The notes beneath the pieces are model-generated. The model was not told the DNA's origin. It saw only the letters and a program-made list of their open reading frames with translations, and did not search any database. This document shows positions 33,611-42,200 of a DNA stretch of 64,000 nt, in pieces (the first letter of the stretch is position 1; every line of letters begins with the position of its first letter). Made by a program: the position numbers and the translations under genes. Source of the DNA: Chloroflexota bacterium. Its GTDB lineage: Bacteria; Chloroflexota; Anaerolineae; UBA4142. Where the stretch lies: the NCBI GenBank assembly GCA_023381515.1, contig JAMCQI010000053.1, positions 57,755-121,754 on the forward strand, written 5' to 3'.

Positions 33611-34045
33611 GTGCTAAGCCGCAAAGCAGATTACGGTGTGCGGGCGATGGTAGAACTCGCTCGGCAACCGGCCACAACTCGGACCGTTGTAGCCGATATT
33701 GCCAGACGACAAAACATCCCCGCTTTTTATTTGGCCAAAATCGTCCCGCTGCTCGCCCGCGCCGGACTGTTGCACACGTCGCTGGGAGCCGCCGGCGGCA
33801 TTTGCCTGGCCGCGCCCGCCGACGAAATCTCGCTCTACGAGATCATCGAGGCCATTGAAGGTCCTTGGGCACTCAATCTCTGCTCAATCGACCCCGCTCG
33901 CTGCGATCAGCATGTGGGCTGTACCGCGTGCACCGCGTGGGGCGAAATTCAGGCCCGGCTCGACGAATCTCTCAAAATGATACGACTCTCGGATCTGACT
34001 CCGATGAGGACCGCTGCTCGCTCACAGAGGCAAGATTCCTGCTGA
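33611..34045 (+). CDS. Rrf2-family transcriptional regulator with Fe-S cysteines
   Basis: A 144-residue winged-helix regulator from a GTG start. The N-terminus LSRKADYGVRAMVELAR is typical, the HTH covers about residues 25-48 and the wing follows with LGAAGGICLA. The cluster loop has CSIDPARCDQHVGCTAC, i.e. three to four cysteines with CX6CX5C spacing near the IscR/NsrR pattern, so it probably senses an Fe-S cluster, redox state or NO. It is the first gene ahead of the Hdr block and carries an operator-like repeat at its own promoter. Confidence 0.9.
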   Translation: MLSRKADYGVRAMVELARQPATTRTVVADIARRQNIPAFYLAKIVPLLARAGLLHTSLGAAGGICLAAPADEISLYEIIEAIEGPWALNLCSIDPARCDQHVGCTACTAWGEIQARLDESLKMIRLSDLTPMRTAARSQRQDSC

Positions 34046-34100
34046 GGAAGGATCGCAAGAGGTTCCATCCTCTAGGGATAACACAGGTTAAAGGTGTGCA

Positions 34101-37100
34101 GTGACAACGAATGGTGAAATTCATGATGATGCCGCGACGGTGATGGTTTTGGGCGGCGGTGTCGCCGGTATGCGCGCGGCGATTGATTTAGCAGAAGCAG
34201 GCATCCGCGTCAAACTAGTGGAATCGACAAACGGCTTGGGCGGCCGAGTGGCGCAGCTCGGCTTTATGTTTCCCACACACGACTGCGTTTTGTGCCGTGG
34301 GACTTCGGACCACGGCTATGGATGTACCCGCCCTTCGATCTCTCCCGCGTTCATGGACTGGAACATTCATCCCAATATTGAGGTACTGACAGGCACGCAG
34401 GTTCTCGATGTGACGGGGGAAGCCGGAGACTTTACGATCCACCTGCGCCGCTTTCCGCGCTTTGTCGATGCCGAGCGCTGCACGAGCTGCGGCCGTTGCG
34501 CCGAGATCTGTCCCGTCGAGAAACCGCGCGGCTTTGAAGCCCGATTGGTTACGCGCCGCGCCGCATACAAAATCGCACCCCGCGCGATCCCTGACGCGTA
34601 CGTGATTGATCGCGGTCCCTACTGCGACGAATGTCATAAATGCGAGCAAGTGTGTCCGACCCAGGCAATCGACTTGGCCGAAAAAGAGGTTGACCTGGAG
34701 ATTCGGGCCGACGCGATTATTATGGCCGTAGGCAACCAGCTCTACGACCCACACCTGAGCGAAGAGTATGGGTATGGCCGTTTTCCCAATGTAATCACCA
34801 GCATGGAGTACGAGCGTCTCGCCAGCCGCTCCGGCCCGACGGAGGGTCTCGTGACCCGTCCGTCAGATGGCGCCGCACCCAAGCGGATGGCTTGGCTGCA
34901 GTGCATCGGTTCGCGGGACCAGACCCATCCGTACTGCTCGTCCATTTGTTGCATGTATGCGACCAAGGAGGCGATGCTCGCCAAACAGCGTCTCCCGGGT
35001 GTCGACTGCCGCATCTTCATTATGGACGAGCGTGCGTTCAACAAGGAATACAACGCCTATCTGCAACAGGCGCGGGTGAAATACGACATCGGGTTCACAC
35101 GCTGCCGCATTTCCGACCTCAGAGAAGACCCGGCGACGCATAGTCTGACCGCGCAATACATGACCGCCGACGGCACGCTCCAGAACGAAACCTTTGATAT
35201 GGTGGTGCTTTCTGTCGGCATGGAACCTCCGGCCCAAGCCGCGGCGCTGGCCAAGCGAATGGGGATCACCCTCAATGCGTACGGGTTTTGCGAGACCGAC
35301 AAATTTCACCCGCTTGAGACGAACCGTCCCGGCGTCTATGTCTGCGGAGCTTTTTCGTCCCCCAAGGAAATAGCCGAGAGCTTGATTGACGCGAGCGGGG
35401 CAGCGGCGGAGGTCATGAGACTTCTCCCGACAAAGATCGGCCGGGCCCCCCACAGCCGCGAGTACCCGTTTATGGCGCGCAATGGCGAGTTCCCCCCCGA
35501 GACCGATGTTGCCGGGCAGCCGGCGCGTACTGCAGTCTTTGTTTGTTCTTGCGGGGATGCCATTTCTCAGGTTGTTAACACCGATGCCCTGACCAACTAT
35601 GCAGAGAAACTGCCCGGCGTCGTGCATGCAGCACAACTCTCGTATCTCTGCTATAGCGAGGGGCAAGCCCGCCTGCGCGGGGCCATCAAAGACAGGAACG
35701 CTAATCGCGTCGTCGTGGCCGCTTGCTCCCATCGCACCCACGAGTCTCTCTTCCAGCGCACCGTCCGCGAGGCGGGGCTCAACCCTTATTTGTTGGAAAT
35801 GGCGAACATTCGTGAGCACTGTGCATGGGCACACCGCCATGACCCTGAGGGCGCCACTCGCAAAGCGAAAGAATTGGTGCGCATGGCCGTCGCACGCGCG
35901 GCCACACTCGCCCCGGTCTACAAAGAGCGGCTCAAACCCACCCAGCGCGCGCTCGTGATTGGAGGCGGTGTCGCTGGAATGACCGCCGCACTAGCGATTG
36001 CGGACACAGGCTTCGAAGCGGTCCTCGTCGAGCGAAACGACAACCTCGGAGGTAATCTCAACAATATCTATTTTACTGCCGAGGGCGGCAATCCACAGCG
36101 CTTGCTGCGTGACCTGATCAATCGCGTCGTGGGGCATGATCGAATTCGCGTGTACACTCGCAGCCAGGTAATTGAGCACCGAGGGCACGTCGGCGAATTC
36201 CGATCCACCATAGAGACCCGCGTGAAAGGCGCCACCGAGCCAACTCGTTCCGTGTTGGAGCACGGAGCCACCGTGGTCGCGACGGGCGGGCAGGAACAGA
36301 GAGGCAATGAGTACGGCCTGGGACAGGACTCACGGATCGTCGCGCAGCACGAATTGGAAGAAATCATCGTCCACTCCCCTGAGCGTATCGCGAAACTGAA
36401 AGAAATTGCCATCATTCAGTGTGTCCGGCCTCCCGACGGACCCGACTATTGCTCGCGCGTGTGCTGCACGAACACGATGAAAATCGCGACGCGCATCAAA
36501 ATGTTGAATCCCGGCTGCCAGGTTGTCGTGCTCTACAAAGATATCATCACCTACGGCTTCCGCGAGCAGTATTACACAGAGGCCCGCCGGCGCGGCGTGC
36601 TCTTTGTCCGCTATACGGATGAGACCAAGCCCAGTGTCGAAATCGTGGACGAGCGCGGCGAGATGCAAGAGTGGGGTACTCCGCCCACGGGTGACACGAC
36701 TTTAACGTCGCTCCGCGTGCGCGCTCATGAACCCATGCTGCACGAGGATTTGGTATTGCATCCGGATATGATTATGGTTAGCACTCCGGTCGTGCCATCC
36801 CAAGGGACAAAACAACTAGCCGAGATTCTGCACGTTCCGCTTTCCTCCGAGGGTTTTTTCATGGAAGCGCACTTGAAGATGCGCCCTATGGATTTCATGG
36901 AGGAAGGTATCTTTATAGCCGGCATGGCCCACTACCCCAAGTTCATCGAAGAGTCGATCGCGCAAGCGCTTGCTGCCGCAGGACGGGCGATGACGATCCT
37001 GGCGCAGGCGCCGCTCCACATCGGGGGTGTTGTTGCCCAAGTCGACCAGTCCAAATGCGTCGGCTGTCTGACCTGCGTCCGCACCTGCCCATTCGGTATA

Positions 37101-37298
37101 CCGCAGATCCAACCCGCCGCCGTCGGGAATGGCGGAATCCTGGGCGCGGCTTGGATCGACCCGGCAAAATGCCAGGGGTGCGGAACGTGCACGGGCGAGT
37201 GTCCGGCGACCGCCATCCAGTTGTTCAACTACCGCGACGAGCAGATTATGCTGCGCGAGGGCGCGGGCTTGGGCGCATGGCTGCCCGAACCGGCATAA
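34101..37298 (+). CDS. hdrA: HdrA-like flavoprotein, double FAD-domain form
   Basis: Electron-bifurcating-type HdrA of 1065 residues, about 1.5 times the length of methanogen HdrA because a second FAD-domain module is fused. Order: FAD/Rossmann (VLGGGVAGMRAAIDLAEAG, about 14-33), [4Fe-4S] CTSCGRCAEICP (about 128) and CDECHKCEQVCP (about 175), the HdrA block WLQCIGSRDQTHPYCSSICCMYATKEA, a second HdrA block from about 475 (FVCSCGDAI...), a second FAD motif VIGGGVAGMTAALAIADTG (about 617), and two C-terminal ferredoxin motifs CVGCLTCVRTCP and CQGCGTCTGECP (about 985 and 1022). The GTG start at 34101 is likely. It is followed directly by MvhD. Confidence 0.93.
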   Translation: MTTNGEIHDDAATVMVLGGGVAGMRAAIDLAEAGIRVKLVESTNGLGGRVAQLGFMFPTHDCVLCRGTSDHGYGCTRPSISPAFMDWNIHPNIEVLTGTQVLDVTGEAGDFTIHLRRFPRFVDAERCTSCGRCAEICPVEKPRGFEARLVTRRAAYKIAPRAIPDAYVIDRGPYCDECHKCEQVCPTQAIDLAEKEVDLEIRADAIIMAVGNQLYDPHLSEEYGYGRFPNVITSMEYERLASRSGPTEGLVTRPSDGAAPKRMAWLQCIGSRDQTHPYCSSICCMYATKEAMLAKQRLPGVDCRIFIMDERAFNKEYNAYLQQARVKYDIGFTRCRISDLREDPATHSLTAQYMTADGTLQNETFDMVVLSVGMEPPAQAAALAKRMGITLNAYGFCETDKFHPLETNRPGVYVCGAFSSPKEIAESLIDASGAAAEVMRLLPTKIGRAPHSREYPFMARNGEFPPETDVAGQPARTAVFVCSCGDAISQVVNTDALTNYAEKLPGVVHAAQLSYLCYSEGQARLRGAIKDRNANRVVVAACSHRTHESLFQRTVREAGLNPYLLEMANIREHCAWAHRHDPEGATRKAKELVRMAVARAATLAPVYKERLKPTQRALVIGGGVAGMTAALAIADTGFEAVLVERNDNLGGNLNNIYFTAEGGNPQRLLRDLINRVVGHDRIRVYTRSQVIEHRGHVGEFRSTIETRVKGATEPTRSVLEHGATVVATGGQEQRGNEYGLGQDSRIVAQHELEEIIVHSPERIAKLKEIAIIQCVRPPDGPDYCSRVCCTNTMKIATRIKMLNPGCQVVVLYKDIITYGFREQYYTEARRRGVLFVRYTDETKPSVEIVDERGEMQEWGTPPTGDTTLTSLRVRAHEPMLHEDLVLHPDMIMVSTPVVPSQGTKQLAEILHVPLSSEGFFMEAHLKMRPMDFMEEGIFIAGMAHYPKFIEESIAQALAAAGRAMTILAQAPLHIGGVVAQVDQSKCVGCLTCVRTCPFGIPQIQPAAVGNGGILGAAWIDPAKCQGCGTCTGECPATAIQLFNYRDEQIMLREGAGLGAWLPEPA

Positions 37299-37325
37299 TT
37301 GATAGGCCAGAAGAGGACAGAATCA

Positions 37326-37751
37326 ATGAGCGACAATGGGAACGGCTTTGAACCCGAGATTACGGCTTTCGGATGCATTTACTGCGGTTATATGTCCGCG
37401 GACACGGCCGGAACACTGGGATGGGAGTATCCCGCGAACGTTAAATACGTGAAATTACCGTGCACCGGCAAGATCGACGTCCGCTATATTCTCGCGGCTT
37501 TTGAGCAAGGGGCGGATGGCGTCTATGTCGTCGCCTGCCCGCTGGGCAACTGTCACCATGTCCGGGGGAACGAGCGCGGCAAGGCACGCGTCGAGCGGAC
37601 GAAAAGAATACTAGATCAAATCGGAGTGGGCGGGGAGCGCCTCGACATGTTTTTTATGAGCGGCGGGCAGGGGAAGACATTTGCCGGCGCCGCCGAAACG
37701 ATGGTGGAGCGGATCAAGAAGCTTGGCCCCAGCCCCGTGAAGAAGGCATGA
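37326..37751 (+). CDS. mvhD: MvhD/HdrD-type [2Fe-2S] subunit (cysteine form)
   Basis: A 141-residue iron-sulfur protein that links HdrA to hydrogenase or other electron donors. The cysteines are in FGCIYCGYMSAD, LPCTGKID and VVACPLGNCHHVRGN. The last motif carries Cys where the paralogue at 43765 has a UGA codon. The start at 37326 follows AAGAGGACA. It is encoded with HdrA immediately upstream, so the two probably form a stable pair. Confidence 0.92.
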   Translation: MSDNGNGFEPEITAFGCIYCGYMSADTAGTLGWEYPANVKYVKLPCTGKIDVRYILAAFEQGADGVYVVACPLGNCHHVRGNERGKARVERTKRILDQIGVGGERLDMFFMSGGQGKTFAGAAETMVERIKKLGPSPVKKA

Positions 37752-37769
37752 CCATTGGGAGAAGCCATC

Positions 37770-38612
37770 ATGCGGGAAATTCAGGCAAGCCAAATTGCAG
37801 AGACCGTGGCGCGGCTGTCGATTGAGGCCAATCACTTTTTGGGCCAGGACGTGATTGCTGCCCTCCAACATGCCCGTGCGGTCGAGGAGTCTCCGGTCGG
37901 CCGGGAGGTACTCGATCAACTGCTGCGAAATTCCGAAATCGCCCAACAAGGCGAGTTTCCTCTCTGCCAGGACACGGGTGTCGCCGTGGTCGTCCTCGAG
38001 TTGGGCCAGGAGGTCCATGTCGTCGGGGACTTGGAGTCAGCCGTCCACGCAGGCGTACACCAAGGCTATACGGATGGCTATCTGCGAAAATCCATGGTCG
38101 CGCACCCGTTCTCGGACCGCCTAAACACAAAGGATAACACACCTGCGGTGATCCACACTCACGTGGTGCCGGGCGATCAGATCAAGATCACGGTCATGCC
38201 AAAGGGCGGCGGCTGCGAGAATATGAGCGCTCTCGGAATGCTCAAACCTGCCGATGGGCGCCAAGGGGTGCTCGATTTCGTCGTCGGCGTGATCGATCGC
38301 GCGGGTTCGAACCCGTGCCCGCCCACCATCGTCGGTGTCGGAGTCGGCGGCACCGCGGAGCATGCGATGTGGCTCGCGAAAAAGGCGCTTTTGCGCCCGG
38401 TCGGCAGTCCCAGTCCGGATGCGGAGGTGGCTCTACTCGAGCAGGATTTGCTCCGGTCCATCAACAATCTGGGTATCGGGCCGATGGGGCTGGGTGGGCG
38501 CATCACCAGCCTGGCCGTACATTGTGAGACGGCGCCGTGCCACATCGCGAGCATGCCCGTCGGGGTGAACGTGCAATGCCACAGCGCACGATTTAAGGAG
38601 GCGACATTGTGA
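37770..38612 (+). CDS. fumA: class I fumarate hydratase alpha subunit
   Basis: Iron-sulfur-dependent fumarase/tartrate dehydratase N-terminal-type subunit of 280 residues. The start at 37770 (MREIQASQIAETVARL) follows GGGAGAAG. Cluster-binding elements are FPLCQDTGVAVVVLELGQ, KGGGCENMSALGML and the third cysteine region NPCPPTIVGVGVGGTAEHAMWLAKKALLRPVG. It overlaps the beta-subunit gene by four bases. Its place inside the Hdr block suggests coupling of C4-acid metabolism to low-potential electron flow. Confidence 0.94.
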   Translation: MREIQASQIAETVARLSIEANHFLGQDVIAALQHARAVEESPVGREVLDQLLRNSEIAQQGEFPLCQDTGVAVVVLELGQEVHVVGDLESAVHAGVHQGYTDGYLRKSMVAHPFSDRLNTKDNTPAVIHTHVVPGDQIKITVMPKGGGCENMSALGMLKPADGRQGVLDFVVGVIDRAGSNPCPPTIVGVGVGGTAEHAMWLAKKALLRPVGSPSPDAEVALLEQDLLRSINNLGIGPMGLGGRITSLAVHCETAPCHIASMPVGVNVQCHSARFKEATL

Positions 38613-39154
38613 AGCTCACGACCCCTCTGACCGACGAGATCGTTGAAAAGCTGCACGCCGGCGATAAGGTGGAGATATCGGGCAGCATCTATGTGGCACG
38701 CGATGCCGCCCACAAACGGATGGTTGAAACGCTCGACCGCGGTGAAAAGCTGCCCGCAGACTTGCACGGACAGATTGTCTATTACATGGGCCCTTCGCCG
38801 ACCAAGCCAGGCAAGGTCATTGGCTCCGCGGGGCCGACGACCAGTGGACGCATGGACAAGTTTGCGGCGCGCCTAATGGCCGAGGGTCTCAAGGGGATGA
38901 TCGGCAAAGGATTGCGCGCGGCACCGGTCAAAGATGCGATGAAGCAATACAAGGCTGTGTACTTTGCCGCCACCGGCGGCGCGGCCGCGCTCCTCGCGCA
39001 GAGAATCAGGCAAGCCGAGATCATTGCTTATCCGGAACTGGGCGCAGAGGCACTGCAGCGGCTGCAGGTCGAGGATTTTCCGGTGATTGTCGTGAACGAT
39101 GTGTACGGTGGGGACGCTTACGCCGAGGGGAAGAAACAGTTCCAGAGGGCGTAA
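38609..39154 (+). CDS. fumB: class I fumarate hydratase beta subunit
   Basis: C-terminal-type subunit of 181 residues beginning with GTG four bases inside the alpha-subunit gene, behind AAGGAGGCG. Typical elements are LHAGDKVEISGSIYVARDAAHKRM, YYMGPSPTKPGKVIGSAGPTTSGRMD, MIGKG and the C-terminal FPVIVVNDVYGGDAY. Together with the alpha subunit it interconverts fumarate and malate, feeding the malic enzyme at 30053. Confidence 0.94.
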   Translation: MKLTTPLTDEIVEKLHAGDKVEISGSIYVARDAAHKRMVETLDRGEKLPADLHGQIVYYMGPSPTKPGKVIGSAGPTTSGRMDKFAARLMAEGLKGMIGKGLRAAPVKDAMKQYKAVYFAATGGAAALLAQRIRQAEIIAYPELGAEALQRLQVEDFPVIVVNDVYGGDAYAEGKKQFQRA

Positions 39155-39256
39155 GGCGCGATCTGTGGTTCGCGATCTACCCAACAATGGGTTTCTGGGA
39201 TACCCGGGCGGAACTGCCCTCGATCATCCGGCCGGGGCTTTGGGGGAGGGGGAATC

Positions 39257-42200
39257 ATGGCTGATGACGGTCACACTAGTCCACCCGACAATCAAGGAGG
39301 AGCGGCAGCGCCGCTTGTCGGCGCGGTCATGGTCGTCGGCGGAGGTATCGCCGGAATGCAAGCCAGCCTTGACCTTGCCGAGAGCGGTTTTAAGGTTTAC
39401 CTGGTCGAGTCCAAATCCGCCATCGGCGGCCACATGGCCCAATTGGACAAGACCTTCCCTACGAATGACTGCGCGATGTGCACCATCTCGCCCAAGCTCG
39501 TCGAAGCCGGGCGGCACCTTAACATCAATATCCTGGTCGACACCGAAGTATTGGATGTCCAGGGGCAGGCAGGGAACTTTACCGCGACGCTGCGTCGAAA
39601 ACCGCGCTATATCGATCTGAGTAAATGTATCGGCTGCGGCGATTGCGAAAAGGTCTGCCCCATCACCGTCCCCGATTCGTTCAACGAGAGTCTCGGCAAG
39701 CGGCATGCAGCCTATCGCCTTTATCCTCAAGCCATTCCCAATGCGTACGCGATCGAAAAGCGCGGCATCTCGCCCTGCCGTGATGCCTGTCCCGTCAACA
39801 CGCGCGCCCAGGGCTATATTGCGCTCGTACATGAAGGACGCTATGCGGATGCGCTCCGGGTGATCAAGGAAGAGAATCCCTTCCCCGGCATCTGCGGCCG
39901 CATCTGCAACCACCGCTGCGAAGCAGCCTGCAATCGCAATCAAGTCGACGAGCCCATTGCCATCAAAGATCTTAAACGCTTTATCGTCGACCAAGTATAC
40001 AGCAAGCCACGCGAACCCGTCATGCCCGTCCTCCGCACCCGCTCCGAATGGATCGCCATCATCGGCTCGGGGCCCTGCGGCCTGACCGCTGCGATGGACC
40101 TCGTCAAGCAGGGATATTGGGTCACCGTTTTCGAAGCACTGCCGGTCGCCGGAGGAATGCTTCGTGTCGGCGTCCCCGAGTACCGTCTGCCCTCTTGGAT
40201 CGTCGATCGTGAAGTGCAGGACATTGTCGATCTCGGCGTCGAGCTGCGCTTGAATACCCGTGTGAACAACCTCGACGATTTGTTCAAAGAAGGTTACGAT
40301 GCCGTACTGATCGCCGTCGGCGCCCACGAAGGCAAAAAGCTGCGCATACCTGGCGCCGATCTCGACGGCGTGATGATCAACACCCTCTTTTTGCGAGACA
40401 CGCGCTTGGGCACCCCTCCTGATGTGCGCGGTCGAGACATCCTTGTCCTTGGCGGCGGGAACGTCGCCATCGACGTAGCACGGACCGCCGTACGCTTGGG
40501 CGCCGCTCGTGTCAAGATGGCGTGTCTCGAGTCGCGAGACAAGATGCCCGCCCATCCTTGGGAAATACAGGAGGCTGAAGAGGAAGGCATCCAGATGTTC
40601 CCCGCCCGGACGTTTACCAAGATACTGGACAACGGGCAGGGGCACGTCGCCGGCGTTGAATGCCTCGACGTCAAGTTCATGGAGTTTGACAGCGAAGGGC
40701 GCCTGAATCTCGAGACCGCCGAGGGAAGCGATCACGTTCTTTCTTGCGATACTGTGATTTTTTCCATCGGCCAAGCGGCCGGTCTCGGTTTCATTCCGGC
40801 GGATGCCGGCGTCGGGACGACTCGAAAGGGCACGATCGCCGTCAATCCAAACACCCTCGCGGCGACGCACCGAGGTGTTTTCGCGGCCGGGGATGCGGCC
40901 ACAGGCACGGCATTCGTCATCGATTCGGTCGCGGCGGGCCACCGCGCGGCCGAGTCCATCCATTTGTATCTGCAGGGACAGCCGCTCGAACGCCCCCCCC
41001 GCGCGCTTGAATTGCCAGTGGTGAAACTCACCCGCACGGAGATCGATCAACGAATCGCCCGCGGTGAAATTCACATGCAGCCGCGCGTCAAGATGGCCGC
41101 GCGCGAAGCAAGCGCTCGCACCAAAACATTTGACGAGGTCGCGCTCGGCTATACTGAGGAGGAAGCCAAAGCCGAGGCTTCCCGCTGTCTCGCCTGCGGC
41201 GTCTGTTCCGAGTGCCTGAGCTGCTACTATGCCTGCGGCGTCGGGGCGATCGTGCACGACATGGCCGAGCGCGTCGAGCAAGTGCAAGTCGGCGCCGTGA
41301 TTCTCGCTCCGGGGTACGAAGCCTACCACGCCGAGCTGTCAGAAGAGTTCGGCCTGGGGAGATACCCCAACGTCGTCACGAGCCTCCAATTCGAGCGGCT
41401 GCTCTCTGCCTCCGGTCCGACCGGAGGACACGTCGAGCGGTCCTCGGACCATCAAAGAGCCAAAAAGATCGCCTTTCTGCAGTGCATTGGCTCCCGGGAT
41501 CAATCGCACGATTACTGCAGCGCCGTGTGCTGCATGTATGCCGCAAAAGAAGCGATGATGGCCAAGGAGCATGATGCCGAGACCGATATTCAGATCTTTA
41601 TGATGGACGCGCGTGCGTTCAGCAAGGGCTATGCCGAGTATTACCGGCGCGCTCAGGAACGCTATGGGGTCAGGTATACACGCTGCCGGATTTCTTCTCT
41701 GAAACAGAATCCCGCGAATCATAATCTCATCATCCGATACTCCGAAACTCTAGACGGACGGTGGGAAATGCAGGAAGAGGAATTTGACCTCGTCGTCCTC
41801 TCGGTAGGGATGGAGATTTCGCCAAAGGTGCGGGATTTGGGGACCAAGCTCGGCGTCCAACTCGACGACTTTGGTTTTTGTCAAACGATTCCTTTCCGCC
41901 CACTCGAGACCTCTCGCCCCGGCGTTTTTGCCGCCGGACCGTTCATCGAACCCAAAGACATTCCGGAAAGCGTGGTGGACGCCAGCGGCGCGGCCGCGAA
42001 TGCGGAAGCCTTGCTCGCCCAAGTGCGCGGTGCGTTGGCGCAATACCGCGAGTATCCACCTGAACGCGATGTCACGAGCGAGCCTCCACGTGTGGGCGTA
42101 TTCATTTGCCATTGCGGTTCGAACATCGGCGGCTATCTCGACGTGCCCGGGGTGACCGAATACGCCAAGACCCTGCCGAATGTCGCGCATGCGGAGAACA

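Noticed and set aside
39224..41329. Minus-strand open frame of 701 codons opposite the HdrA-GltD gene
   Set aside because: No protein family features; explained by codon bias of the plus-strand gene.
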